Below, one piece after another: positions 1-10,587 of a DNA stretch of 64,000 bases. The notes under the pieces are model-generated. The model saw only the letters and a list, made by a program, of their open reading frames with translations. It was not told where the DNA came from and did not search any database. Both the position numbers and the translations under genes were made by a program. Position 1 is the stretch's first letter. Every line of letters begins with the position of its first letter. This stretch comes from Pomphorhynchus laevis (taxonomy: Eukaryota > Acanthocephala > Palaeacanthocephala > Echinorhynchida > Pomphorhynchidae), in the NCBI GenBank assembly GCA_012934845.2, contig WNNJ02000411.1, forward strand, positions 62,001-126,000. The letters run 5' to 3'.

Positions 1-430
1 ATCATTACATATTGTTGCAATTCTTAAAATTTCATTATTTAATGTATTATATTTTATATTATATGGTATGCATGAATGCTCATGCAAAAATATGTTTCTT
101 GTAAATTTAAATATGTCATCTTTACGATATAAATTAAAAATAGTTTTAGTTAATGTTAATTTAATGTTCATATCTAGATATACACCTTCTTTATCATTAA
201 TATTGGTTGTGTTAAAAATAAGGCAATCTGGATAAATTTGTTCACTAATTGAATAAAAATTATTAGAATTTAATACACATCATCAATGTATCGAAACATA
301 TATTTCATATATTTATATGGTTTAGATTTATTTTTTAAGCAATTTGAACAAATTCATATTCTATAAAACATAGCAGCGGGGCCAAATACATGCTAATGAT
401 GTATTTCCTCTGAAATAACTATCTAGTATC
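1..430 (-). pseudogene. Penelope-like element reverse transcriptase fossil
   Basis: Read on the minus strand, the stretch encodes a catalytic motif MFRYIDDVY near 299-273, followed in a shifted frame by a region with LIFNTTN, VYLDMNIKL, NLYRKDD and LRIATIC. This order (RYxDD, then a YLD motif, then LYRK, then an ER/R-C segment) is the palm-to-thumb order of Penelope-like and related RTs. Upstream of RYIDD the frame is disturbed again, and the copy runs off the window edge. It is AT-rich like its surroundings and clearly decayed. It could be another RT class with the same LYRK thumb. A GIY-YIG fragment typical of the same element class lies at 50.9-51.4 kb. Confidence 0.45.
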
Positions 431-1340
431 TTATTCTAATACAAAGTATACTATTTATTATCCATCCATAAAAATCTTCCGCTAATGATTTTAAATTTAT
501 TTTTAATATTATTGTGTTGATTTATATATTTGACTAGTTTCTGCTTGATGTTATTTTTATAGTAACCTAGTTTAAAATATTTCACTAACTGATCAAAGGA
601 TCAAATCAGATGTTTGAGTATATGTATTTTATACCATATATAAATTTAAAATAAAGAAATAATTATATAAGATCGAATTTATCGAATTGATTATATAAGG
701 TTGAAATCGAATTTCGATAATTAATTGCTATAGTCAGGATAAAATTGTATAAAACATACAATATATAAAATTATATAAAATTAAATAAAACAGTTTTAAA
801 AAATTGCCTGTTATATGATGATTATCATATCGCAGTAGTTCAGACGATTACTTTTGCTTCTTTTGATCAAACTAAAATTTACAATGAACAGCGAAATGAA
901 CAAACAACAGAGATAAAAACACACAAGCAATAACAATAACAAAAGAAACGGTATTAAAAACAAATTAATTGTAGGATTAATAAAAACAGTTTATAATTTT
1001 AAATAATGAATAAACTACAAACTATAATTCCCAAATATCTGTTATTAAATCAATATCGAGTATATTATTAAACAGCAATTTATTATGACTTTGCATAAAT
1101 AAATGCTTCTTGTATTTTAAGTTCAAGAATGTTTTTCTCCACCAAAATCATCTTATTGCTATCAAACCCTATTTTATTATCATTATTTTAGGAATTATCT
1201 ATAGTAACCCCGATCCTATTCTTTTAAACAGAATAGTTATGTTGACCAATATTTATGTCGTTCCGATTGACCTATATACACCCTATCACAATCATCACAA
1301 AATATTTGATATACATCACCATCTTTATTATAGTGTGGTT
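431..1340. other. AT-rich interval with no recognised gene
   Basis: The stretch is dominated by A/T runs and short imperfect repeats. Open frames here are short, hydrophobic and composition-driven. I see no conserved motif, RNA gene or transposon end in it. Confidence 0.5.
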
Positions 1341-1388
1341 TGCACTCACAATCGTAAGTGCATCTGCACTCACAGTCGTAAGTGCAGA
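1341..1388. repeat. 24-bp tandem duplication with foldback potential
   Basis: Two consecutive 24-bp units begin TGCACTCACA at 1341 and 1365 and differ at a few positions. Each unit is itself an imperfect inverted repeat (GCACTnAC ... GTnAGTGC) with a loop of about 4 nt, so each can fold into a small hairpin. Confidence 0.7.
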
Positions 1389-1459
1389 TGACATTTTATT
1401 ATATTTCATTCAATCGGATCGATGGACAATCACACCTAAATCATTATGTTGAGACACTT

Positions 1460-1642
1460 CCTTTAATAATAATGAAGAGTGGTCTTGCTTCATCATCGGG
1501 TGCCCCTACGTCTTTCAACAACGCGATCTTGTGGCTTTGACGAGTGCTTACAGAGAAGTCAATAGAGAGTGCATGCTCGAGGTTTGAACCCCGTACATAG
1601 AGTTTGCAATGCACACGGCTCCACCATTCGGCCACGCGGGGC
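1460..1642 (-). repeat. tRNA-like SINE candidate
   Basis: On the minus strand, starting at 1642, the sequence reads GCCCCGCG and then a Pol III A-box-like TGGCCGAATGG (1634-1624). About 35 nt later comes a B-box-like GGTTCAAACC (1590-1581) within a 5-bp T-stem (CGGGG/CCTCG). The 5' and 3' acceptor strands do not pair and no good anticodon stem forms, so it is not a working tRNA. The D-arm resembles those of tRNA-Ser/Leu. The following ~120 nt end in an ATTATTATTAAA-type stretch. A tRNA pseudogene is the main alternative, because no second copy is seen in this window. Confidence 0.4.
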
Positions 1643-1928
1643 TAATAATACAAATTTATTTAATGTGGCAAATGCGAGACAATTTAAGACAATGTATCCA
1701 ATATAGTAACTACGAGTTTCATACGGGCGACCTAATTGCATAAAGACATATGTTTTCAGCATTAAACCGTAATCCAGTAGATTTGCACTAATTGGAAAGA
1801 GAGCTTAAATCATTTTGTAAAGATACTCGATCAGCAGAACTTATAATAATCCACCAAATCTTTAGATCGTCTGCAAAATTTAGATGAGAGCATGATAAGA
1901 GGAGTAGCAAATCATTCATAAAGATTAT
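1643..1928 (-). pseudogene. CR1-like LINE fragment: RT scrap plus LINE 3' tail
   Basis: The minus strand encodes LLGPLLYIIFMNDLL, then FADDLKIW and LQNDLSSLSN, which match the RT box around (Q)GSVLGPLLF and the FADD catalytic box of CR1/Jockey-type LINEs. It then passes to CTCGCATTTGCCAC-ATTAAATAAATTTG at 1680-1650, the 3' tail shared by the LINE-B, C and D families in this window. The body between RT and tail is largely missing. The tail ends within a base or two of the tRNA-like repeat at 1642. The upstream edge of the fragment is the perfect hairpin at 1929-1963. Confidence 0.6.
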
Positions 1929-1963
1929 ATAGAGCAGTGGGCCAAGAAGGCCCACTGCTCTAT
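1929..1963. repeat. Perfect hairpin, 15-bp arms, 5-nt loop
   Basis: Arms at 1929-1943 and 1949-1963 are exact reverse complements around the loop AAGAA. The hairpin sits at the edge between a CR1-like RT fragment and a LINE-C fragment. Confidence 0.9.
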
Positions 1964-2076
1964 GATAAGGGACATAGAACAAGAAGAGGCAGACAATAAT
2001 GAAAGTCGATAAGAGGGCGAATACGGCAGATATCAAGGAGAATTAAGTTAGACAAGCGGACCTTGTCGCGGTGAAG
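1964..2076 (-). pseudogene. LINE-C RT C-terminal scrap
   Basis: On the minus strand the DNA encodes RDKVRLSNLILLDICRIRPL, matching the post-RT segment of the LINE-C copies at 25.3 kb and 37.9 kb (VRDKVRSSNLILRDIRRIRP). Only about 110 bp remain, bounded on both sides by perfect short-loop hairpins. Confidence 0.6.
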
Positions 2077-2117
2077 AAGAAGGGACCTCGGGACACAAGG
2101 TCCCGAGGTCCCTTCTT
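2077..2117. repeat. Perfect hairpin, 18-bp arms, 5-nt loop
   Basis: Arms 2077-2094 and 2100-2117 (core GGGACCTCGGGAC) are exact reverse complements around the loop ACAAG. It lies at the upstream edge of the LINE-C scrap and next to AT-rich DNA (2118-2266) that holds nothing recognisable. Confidence 0.9.
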
Positions 2118-2266
2118 TCTCTAGGAATAACAGTGTATATTCTTTTCTTGATTTAGCTATTATAATTTTGAAATATTAGAATATTTCAAATTATTATAAT
2201 ATTATTTCAAATTATTATATTTCAAATATTATATTTTGATTAATTCAAATTAATATATTTTTTAGC

Positions 2267-3482
2267 AGTGTCATAGTTTCTCTTGATCTATCATCTGCTT
2301 TCATCATCGTCAATCACTCGATTCTTCTCCGTCGCCTTCGTCGTGATTATGGTTTCTCTTTACCCACTGTATCATGGTTTTCTTTATATCTATCAAACCG
2401 TACATTTCGCGTCTATTCTAACTCTTCCCTCCTTAATCCTTCGTCCATCCCGACCAATGTTCCCCAAGGCTCCGTATTAGGCCCTATGCTTTTCTCTCTT
2501 CTCGGTGATTTTCCTTCGATTTCTCATACATTTAACTTCCATGTTATGCAATATTCTGATGACATTCTCATCTATGCTCACGCACCTGCTTATCGTATTC
2601 ATGATCTCAGTGTTTCTGTTTCCAGCTGTCTTATCTCAATTTCCAATCATCTTTCTACTCTTCGCCTTTCTCTGAATCCTGATAAATCTAAAATTATGTG
2701 GATCCTACCTCGACGCCTAGGCTTATAACCTCCCTTCGTATCATTAAATTCTACAATTATTCCTATCGTTGATAATCTCGTTTTCCTAGGCTTCCATTTC
2801 GACAACCGACTTTCACTTAAACCTTTCGTTAGAGATAAAGTACGCTTATCTACCTTAACACTCCGCAACCTCCGTCAAGTTCGTAGATTGATCGATTTCC
2901 CTTCTTGTATGACTCTCATATCTTCTCTCCTTTTTCTAGACTTGATTGTCTTAGTCTATTTTCCAACTCACCTAAATCCACTCTTCTTCCTTTACAACGC
3001 ATCATCAACGCAGCCGTCCGAGTTCTCCTCCGTCTTCGTCGTTTTGATCATACATCCCACCATCTTGTTTCTCTTGATTAGCCTACCATTTATTGTCGTG
3101 TTCAAATTCGTCTTCTTATCATTGCTTCTCGCCTTGTAACTTTTCTTAACCCTTCATTTTTCAACCTTACTTTTCTTGATAATTCTTGTCCTGTTTACTG
3201 TTCCTTGCGTTCCTGTAATTCCCTTCTTTTACATGTCCCAAACTAATCTACCTCTTTTGGCTTCCGCTCTTTCGGTGTGGCTGCTCCTCTCTCGTGGAAT
3301 CATCTGCCCATTCATATCCGCCAATCAACATCAATGCCGTGCTTCAAACGCCAAATCCAATTCCATTTTAACAATTAACAAATTAATCTGTGACTTTTGC
3401 TGTTCTTTTTTTGTTGGTGGTCATGTAAGCCTGAATTTGCACGCATTTGCCACGTTAAATAAATTATTATATTATTAAAAAT
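2267..3482 (+). mobile_element. LINE-B copy 1, 5'-truncated (RT and 3' end)
   Basis: The + strand carries the second half of a CR1/Jockey-like ORF2. Recognisable segments are DLSSAF (the catalytic D box), NVPQGSVLGPMLFSLL, MQYSDDILIY (a variant of the YADD box), LSLNPDKSKIMW, then FVRDKVRLSTLTLRNLRQVRR and the C-terminal SWNHLPIHIRQS. These are spread over more than one frame with at least one internal stop, so the copy is dead. The 3' end is CACGCATTTGCCAC-GTTAAATAAATTATT at 3448-3480. Its 5' edge at about 2267 is set by comparison with the longer LINE-B copy at 33.4-35.3 kb. It abuts LINE-A copy A1. Confidence 0.8.
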
Positions 3483-3483
3483 A

Positions 3484-5328
3484 AACGGCTGATGTCCTAG
3501 ACTACGTCTTTGCACATGCGTCAAGAGAACAGGGCTGTGGTATCATCAGCGTATACCACTAGACGTTTTTCGCGTTTAAATGTTTTAAAGAGTTCAATGA
3601 AGGCAGCAAGGAACAAGACAGGAAAAAGAGGGTATCCTTGGGCACACCCATAATAGGGTAGAACTGACGCGCATCAGGGTCGTCTTCATAATAGAATCGC
3701 TTGTTGTACAGCAGTATCTTCACCCTGTTAACAATTCTCGCAGGCAACACGAGGGACCTGAGAGAAGAGATAACAAAGGGAATGGAGATGCGGTCAAATG
3801 CAGCAGAAAAATCAAGGAAAACAGCCACATCAAGTTGATGGCTATTATCCTGACAGAACTGATGCACTTCACCTACAGCTGAATGGACCGAGCGACCTTT
3901 GACGAACCCATGGAAACTTGGATTAAATTTTGCCTACTAGAATGATCGCGGATTCTACGCGCAAGCGCTTTTTCGTACATCAATACGAGAGAATTTTGAG
4001 TCGATATGGGCCGCAGGTCTTTAGGACATGAAACCGGATTTTTCTTAGGTAGAAATATACGTCTACTAATGTTGATGCTGACCACATCAGATGGGGCGGC
4101 TAATAGCATTGTTACGGCCACTTCTTTTCTTTGATCGGCTGTCAAAAGCTGACGGGCACGAGAAGAGAGTGGAGCGACAGATTTGGAGGTGCCCTGAAGA
4201 GGCCCCCAGGAGTTAAGGATATCTGTGACAGATAAATCCCTACTTCTGAAGTCTCCCCAAGATGGGATTGGCTGGGTTGATTGAATGGCTCCGTAATTAT
4301 GTAGGGATAGTAACTCCTCCAAAACTTTATCAAGACCTATATTACCAATCCAACACAATGCCCTATCCTTCCAATAAACAAACTTCTCCTTCATGAATAT
4401 CTTCCAGAAGGAATACCGGTCTGTATTAAGGGAAGCAATGCTTGCCCTATCCTTACCCAGTTGGAACCTATATCTAGTGCTCTAATATTCTTTCGAGAGA
4501 AATTGCCTAACAGTAGCAGAGAGATTGGGAAGACGAAACATATACGCTAAGGTCTTGAGTTTTGTCGGAGTGGGACTGTAAACACGACCTTTGTAGGTAG
4601 TCGAAAGTATCGCGGTAGCTTGCGAAGAGAGGTATGAATTAAATTCGGTTAGATTATCATTACCAATTCGGGGGAAGCGTTGGATAGCTGCCTGAAAGAA
4701 AGCCACTCTGATATGATTAAAGTGGAATCTTATTTGAGATGGAGATCACAGTGGGGTTTCAACAGCCACCTCTTATCGAGCAGTAATAAGTCGAGGAGTG
4801 AATTCGTTGATGTGCAATGAAAGGTGGGTGATTGTGGTTTTAACCGTTCCTGGCTCTGCGGAGTGCTGCATTAATCCAACGACCAGTTCTGTCGTTGAAA
4901 TCACCAAGTACCATGTCATAGCCGCTATCAATAATCCTATCCATGAGGTCACGGTTCTTGTGGATATCTCCTGGACAGATGTAGACATTGGCTGGATTGA
5001 GACGTTTATCATTCTTACAGAGTGAAACTACTAAGCAAGAAAGGGCTGGACAAGAATAGTTGAGTAGAAGGGACGATCTTGAGGAGCATTGAAATAAGGT
5101 CAAGAGTCCTTGAGATGAAGATAAGTGAGGCGGGGTTATGTACGGAGTATAGTGGGAACCAATGGGCTTAGGGATGAATCGAGTAATGTCCTGAAGAATC
5201 CGGGTAGACTGCGTCTCTCGAAGGACTATGACATCTGCATCTCTACCAGATAGAAGTCTAAGGGCAGAAGCTCCTCCCGAATTCCATTGAAGAATATTCA
5301 GTGAAAAAGGCTCACGAGTACTTTGCAT
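3484..5328 (-). pseudogene. LINE-A ORF2 (A1): APE endonuclease + RT, decayed and 3'-truncated
   Basis: ORF2 begins MQSTREPFSLNILQWNSGG, the APE-type endonuclease start, and contains LGDFNDRTGRW. Downstream come the linker (GWIG-like, LSLHNYG), LPKKNPVSCPKDLRPIS and the RT box FLDFSAAFDRIS. The usual GVPQGSPLSP box is altered to GVPKDTLFF, and the frame is interrupted several times by stops and frameshifts (breaks near 4840, 4480, 3870). It cannot encode a working enzyme. Confidence 0.85.
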
Positions 5329-5478
5329 TGTGTTAGTTTAGCTGGGTGGGATTGCATCATCCCTAGACGGAGCTAGGGGCGAACAGGTTGCCCTTTCCGC
5401 CACCAACTCTGTCCTGGGCGAGCACTTGCCTTGGGGCATTGTCTTTATTTTCCTGTTAAGCCGACTCGTCTTTTTTCG

Positions 5479-6579
5479 TTAAGAGCTTTTCGTTCTTAAT
5501 GGGGGGAACGACGTAAGCCGAGGCCCACTCTTTTTCGAGCTAGGTAAAGCATGCTGATTGGAAACTCCCATACTTGAATAAAGTACAGAGACCAAGGCGG
5601 ATACTATATTTTCCACATTTTTGATGGCAGAATGTATCTTAACGTCCATAACATTCAGGATGTCCTTGTCTTTCATCATTGAAGCCGCTCCAGAATAAGT
5701 TGATTCAGGTTTCTTGACTACAGCAGACCTGGAGAAGTTATTCCGGTAATCCTTAAAGTTTGCACATTTACGAGACCATGCCGGATGGCTTTCACCACAG
5801 TTTGAGTATAGGGCGGGTGAAACGCACTTCTCCCCGGAACCAATAATTTTGCATGATGAAAGACTACAGACCCCGCAGGTCTTTGATCTGGAGCAATTGA
5901 GGCCCAGTGCCCCCACTTATTGCATGTATTACAGTGGGGGTAGGTAAGATCCTCTCCACTCATAACTGTAAAGCGTAAGTTGTCCCCTAAAAATAGATTA
6001 TATGACGATTTGGCAAGGGTTTCGGTATGCTCGATAGGGGATGAGCAGAAACCTACAAGTGGAAATCCACTTTTTCCCATAACAGACCAGAAGTTAGAAA
6101 TTTTGTAGACTGTTTTCAGAACTTCGATATCATTTTCTACTAGATGCGGAGGAAGATTGTTCACTGTAACAGATGCCAGAATGGGTTTAAAGTGAATCGA
6201 ACCCAGATGTTTCAGATTCGAATCGAAGATCTCATAATCCTTCGCAATATCAGACGTTACGAAGGAAATTTTTATTTCCGATTCATGAAATTTTACCGAA
6301 TTGAATAGCATTTCATTGGCACACTCAGCAATAAATCGTCTTAAAAAGACATTGAATAAATTTTGCCTTTCCAAAGGTTGTGACATCGAGGTTACAATAA
6401 GGTTTTTTAGTTTAGGGTTTGGGGGAGTACCCCCGTTTCCGGCAAATTAACAGCAGAAAATCACTTAATTGTTTTTCAGGAATTGTAGAAGAAATCAACG
6501 TTTTACCTTTCGAAATGTCCATTTTTCTTGAATTGTTTCCTTTTGAAGCTCCGCAACTGTTTAAATTGTCACCAAACAT
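5479..6579 (-). pseudogene. LINE-A ORF1 (A1): CCHC nucleic-acid-binding protein, broken
   Basis: From an ATG near 6579 (MFGDNLNSCGASKG) the frame runs to a break near 6420-6390 and resumes with QPLERQNLFNVFLRRF, matching the conserved ORF1 core (LFNxFLRxF, FNSVKxxESEIKISF, PILASVTVNNLP). The first zinc knuckle YPHCNTCNKWGHW is visible. A frame change then disrupts the second and third knuckles (CGVCSLSSC, CGESHPAWSRKC). ORF1 proteins of this type coat the element RNA. Confidence 0.8.
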
Positions 6580-6747
6580 TGCAGTAGGATCTGTCGAAAA
6601 ATAGTAAGATAAAGATAAAGATATTCTTAAAAAACAAAACTTTAGTGATATATAACAACTAAAAAGTAAAATAAAAAGGAACTTGTATCGAAAATACAGG
6701 AATGAAAAATTTAGCTAATGAGTCGCGATTCAGGTCTTCACCAATCT

Positions 6748-9148
6748 TTAAGGCCTCAGGTCCAGCGGGATCTGAGCCCCCCAGCCAATCCAACACGCCG
6801 CCCTTCGACTGAACCACTCGGGGTCTTTCACCCCCCCCCTGAATAATCCAATCAAGGCGGACGATGCTTGGTAATCGCAAGATGAGGAGCTTAAGAAATC
6901 TTAGTCTTTGTTATGGGAGACGTCCTCTTGAAAAGAAGACCAATCCCGAGATAGCCCAAGTACCCCAGAAGCGCACTTGGGTTTTCTCTTTCAATGACAG
7001 ATGTTGGGCCCGTTTCAGGGCCCATCTAGCTTTCTTCAGGATACGTTTTAGTCTATCAACGTCAGCTTTTGCTGACCAGTTAACCGTAATGGTGAACCCC
7101 AGGTATCTTACTCGACTTGTGAAGGTAGGGAGTGGTTGATTAGTCAGGATGGAAGTTAGAGCTTCCATCTAACTTTGGAGGAGTTTAAAACAAGGTTGGA
7201 CAAGGGCAGCTGATCATTTAATCTAGTAAACGGCTAATGTTAGAGACTACATATTTGCGTCTGCGTTCAGAGAACAGGACTGTGGTATCATCAGCGTATA
7301 CCACAAGATGTGGATCACGTTTGAATTTTTTGTAGAGTTCAATAGAGGCAGCAAGATACAAGATTGGAGAAAGTGGGGAGCCTTGAGGCACACCTGTAAT
7401 AGGGTAGAACTGACGTGCATCTGGGTCGTCTTCATAGAATCGCTATGTGTACAGCAATATTTTCACCCTGTTAACAACTCTCGCAGGCAACCCGAGGGAC
7501 CCGAGAGAAGTGATAACAAAAGGGATGGAAATGTGGTTAAAAGCAGCCGAAAAGTCAAGAAAGACATCCACAGCAAGTTGATGGCTGTTATCTTGACAAA
7601 ACTGTAGCACTTCACCTATTCCTGAATAGACCGAGCGATCTTTCACATACCCATGAAAACCTAATGGGATTAAATTTCGCCTACTTAGATGGTCGCGGAT
7701 TTTACGCGCAAGCGCTTTTTCGTAAATGGAGATGAGGGAGTTTTGAATTGAAATAGGCCGCGGATCATTTGGACATGTAATCAACTTCTTTTCAGGTAAA
7801 AATACTCAACGGCTAATATTAATGTTGGCAATGTCAGACGGGGAGGCTAATAGCATTGTTATGGCGACTTCCTTTCTCTGACTATCTGTCAAAAACTTAC
7901 AGACACGAGTGGAGAGTGGCGCGTGGGTTCTAGAGGTGCCCGGGAGTGGCCCTCAGAAGTTAAGGATATATGTAACAGATAAGTCCCTACTCCTGATGTC
8001 ACACCAAGGCGAGATTGGTTGGGGTGATTGAGTGGCTCCATAATTGTGTAGGGATAGTGACTCATCCAAAACTTTATCAAGGCCTATTCTACCAATCCAG
8101 CCTAAAGCTCTATCCTTCCAACAGACAAACTTCTCCTTTTTGAATATCTTCCAGAAGGAAGACTGAGAAGGGCTAAGGCGAGAAATGCTTGCCTTAGCCC
8201 TACTCAGCTGGAACCTATATCTGGTGCTCCAGTATTCATTCGAGAGGGCTTGTCTGGCAGAAACAGAGAGATTAGGAAGGTGTAGCATTTTAGCTAGGAC
8301 CTTGAGTTTTGTTGGAGTGGGATTGTATATGCGACCTTTATAGGTAGTCGATAGTATCGCGGTAGCTTGCGAAGAGAGGTAGGTATTAAATTCGGTCAAA
8401 CTCTCATTCCAATTCGGGGGAAGAGTTGGATAGCTGCCTGAAAGAAGGCCACCCTGATGGGATCAAAGTGGAACCTTCTCCTTAGCAACGTATCTTCCTC
8501 TAACCTCCAACGAATTAGGTCATGAGAGGTGGTCTGTTGTTGGCGCGACTGCTCAGTACATATGGGTTTCAACAACCACGTCTTTTGAAGCAGTAATATG
8601 TCGAGGAGTGGATTAGTTGTTGAGCAATGAAAGGTGGGGGAATGTGGTTTGTGAATAAGATAGTCGATCCTGGTTCTGAGGTTTGCAGCATTAATCCAAC
8701 GATCAGTTCTGTCGTTGAAGTCACCAAGTAACATGTCATAGCCACTACCTAATATACCATCCAGAAGGTCACGGTTCTTGTGAATTTCTCCTGGCCGTAT
8801 ATAAATATTGGCTATACCGATACATTTACCGTTCTGACGAAGTGATATAGTCAAACAAGATAGGGCTGGACAAGAATAGTTAAGAAGGAGGGAAGATCTT
8901 AACGAGGATTTAACTAAGGTTAAAAGACCTTGAGATAAAGATGAGTGAGGAGGGGTTAAATACGGAGTTAAGCGGGTGTATATATGCTTAGGGATAAATC
9001 GAGTAATGTCCTGAGGGATACGGATAGACCGCATCTCCTGAAGGACTATAACATCTGCATCTATACCAGATAAAAGGCTAAGGGCAGAAGCACCTCCCGA
9101 ATTCCACTGAAGGATATTCAGTGAAAAAGGCTCTTGATTACTTTGCAT
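6748..9148 (-). pseudogene. LINE-A ORF2 (A2): endonuclease + RT, several breaks
   Basis: The first 250 codons are open: MQSNQEPFSLNILQWNSGG, VIVLQEM, MLLGDFNDRTDRW, SHDLIRWRLEEDTLLRR. The frame then shifts near 8400 and again around 7950, 7790, 7440 and 7170. The RT boxes (FLDFSAAFNHISIPF, the VPQGSPLSP region, YADD) and the C-terminal KYLGFTITVNWSAKADVDRL can be seen piecewise. The catalytic FxDxSxAFD box reads AFN here. The natural stop is at about 6748, after the C-terminal SDPAGPEAL/LDLRP region. Confidence 0.85.
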
Positions 9149-9344
9149 TGTGTTAGTTTAGCTGGAAGGGGATTGCCACATCCTAGACAGAGCTAGGGGT
9201 GGAAGGATTGCCCCCTCCACCACTAGTGCCACCCAGAGTGGGTACTTGCCCCCGGGCATTATCATTATTTCCCTTAGAGGCGCTTTTATTAATGCCCATA
9301 AGCATTTTGCCGATCTTTAAGAGGGGAACGGCTTGGGCCGAAGC

Positions 9345-10443
9345 TCATCGTTTCTTGGATTTCCGAGCCGACGCCCCTCTTTTATTTGCATCCCCATCGG
9401 TTGGAATTGTTATAACCGGATTGACGAACAGACTGGCAATTGTTTTGGCCACAAGCTCTTGTATTTCCTTTCTGAAATTTTCGAACTTGAGGTCCATAAT
9501 TAACATAGATTCGCAGTCAGAGGATCTATATGCCGACTTGGCGAATGATTCAGGTGCTGATTTTGGCGCACGGAACTTTGCAAAATATTCCTTGAAGTGG
9601 GGGCACTTCCTTCCCCACGCAGGGTGAGCCCCGCCACAATTACAACACTTGATCCCATTAGAACAGGGAAGAGCTGAGTCAATCGCGGGGCAGTCTATTT
9701 TCCCGCATTTCCCGCAGCTTGCCACCCCACTGCAGCTGGAGGCCCAGTGCCCCCATTTATGGCAACGGCTGCAATGCGGGTACGCAAACTCTTCTGCTGA
9801 TATTAGTTTGAATTTGATATTGAACCCCATGAAGGGGTTGCATTGTGATCTCTCGAGAACCTCTGCCTGCGCAATTGGGGCAGAACAGAATTCCACATTG
9901 ATAGGAAGGCCATTACGGCCGGTAATTGAACGTATATTGTGGATTTTGTAGGTTTTAGATAATGTAGCCAAATCATTTTCTTCCATAGAGGAAGGCAAGT
10001 TATTAATTTTTAACGTCGCAAGTATAGGTTTCTTTACAAACGTCACAAAACTGATGTAGTTTTGATCAAAGTAATTACCGTAGTGATCAAGAGTATCTTC
10101 TGACGCGAATGATATTTTCACAGAGCTCTCATAGTACTTAACAGAATTAAAGACTACTCTGTTGGGATATTTATTTGAAAAATCCCGTAATAGTCTGTTA
10201 TACAAGTAGTGTCTTTCTATTGGTTGCAAAAGTGTAATAATGCCCGGGTTTTTTGTTTTGGTGATTGGGGAAGTAATTCACCCTCTCCTCCAACAGTAGA
10301 AAACTCACTAACCTGCAATTGCGTCGTTCCAAAGTCTTCTTTAGCCATAATTCCCTTGATTCCAGCAGGAATTTCCATCGTTTTCTGTGTAATGCTATTT
10401 TCAAAATTCTTTGATCGTCCGTCAATGCACTTTTTCATCGTTG
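9345..10443 (-). pseudogene. LINE-A ORF1 (A2): CCHC protein, one frameshift near the N-terminus
   Basis: An N-terminal piece starts MKKCIDGRSKNFEN (10443). The frame changes near 10,240, and the remaining 294 codons are open: IERHYLYNRLLRDFSNKY, FNSVKYYESSVKISF, PILATLKINNLP. Three zinc knuckles follow: CSRCHKWGHWASSC (CX2CX4HX4C), a middle Cys-rich segment CGKCGKIDC, and CNCGGAHPAWGRKC. The C-terminus is basic (KRGASARKSKKR). The role inferred from the family is RNA binding and RNP formation. Confidence 0.85.
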
Positions 10444-10587
10444 AAATGATTTTGTGATGAAAAATACTAAGATAAGATAAGGAATTTCTTAAATAACTAA
10501 CAACCACTAAAAAATAACGAAAAGAGAGAAAAAAAAATGCAGTTCAAATAAGACAACTCATAATAGCATTTAGTCTTCATAATGATG

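Larger units (their letters stand above)
3484..6604 (-). mobile_element. LINE-A copy A1 (downstream member of head-to-tail array)
   Basis: A non-LTR retrotransposon on the minus strand. The 5' end is near 6604 (ACTATTTTTC start motif), ORF1 follows to about 5479, then ORF2 from 5328. It lacks its 3' end: ORF2 stops abruptly at 3484, just after the YADD region, exactly where LINE-B copy 1 ends. Its 5' end directly follows the 3' tail of A2. Loss of the 3' end is unusual for a LINE and points to a later deletion. Confidence 0.85.
6605..10468 (-). mobile_element. LINE-A copy A2 (middle of head-to-tail array), near full length
   Basis: A minus-strand element of ~3.86 kb with 5' region, ORF1, ORF2, a 3' UTR of ~140 bp and a 3' tail reading TCTTTATCTTTATCTT on the element strand at 6620-6605. 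Its 5' end (AGTATTTTTC, near 10468) follows directly on the TTATCTTATCTT tail of A3. Its own tail is followed directly by the 5' end of A1. I see no unrelated sequence between the units. Confidence 0.85.

Noticed and set aside
1565-1642. A functional tRNA gene
   Set aside because: A- and B-box-like sequences and a T-stem are present, but the acceptor strands do not pair and no sound anticodon stem forms.
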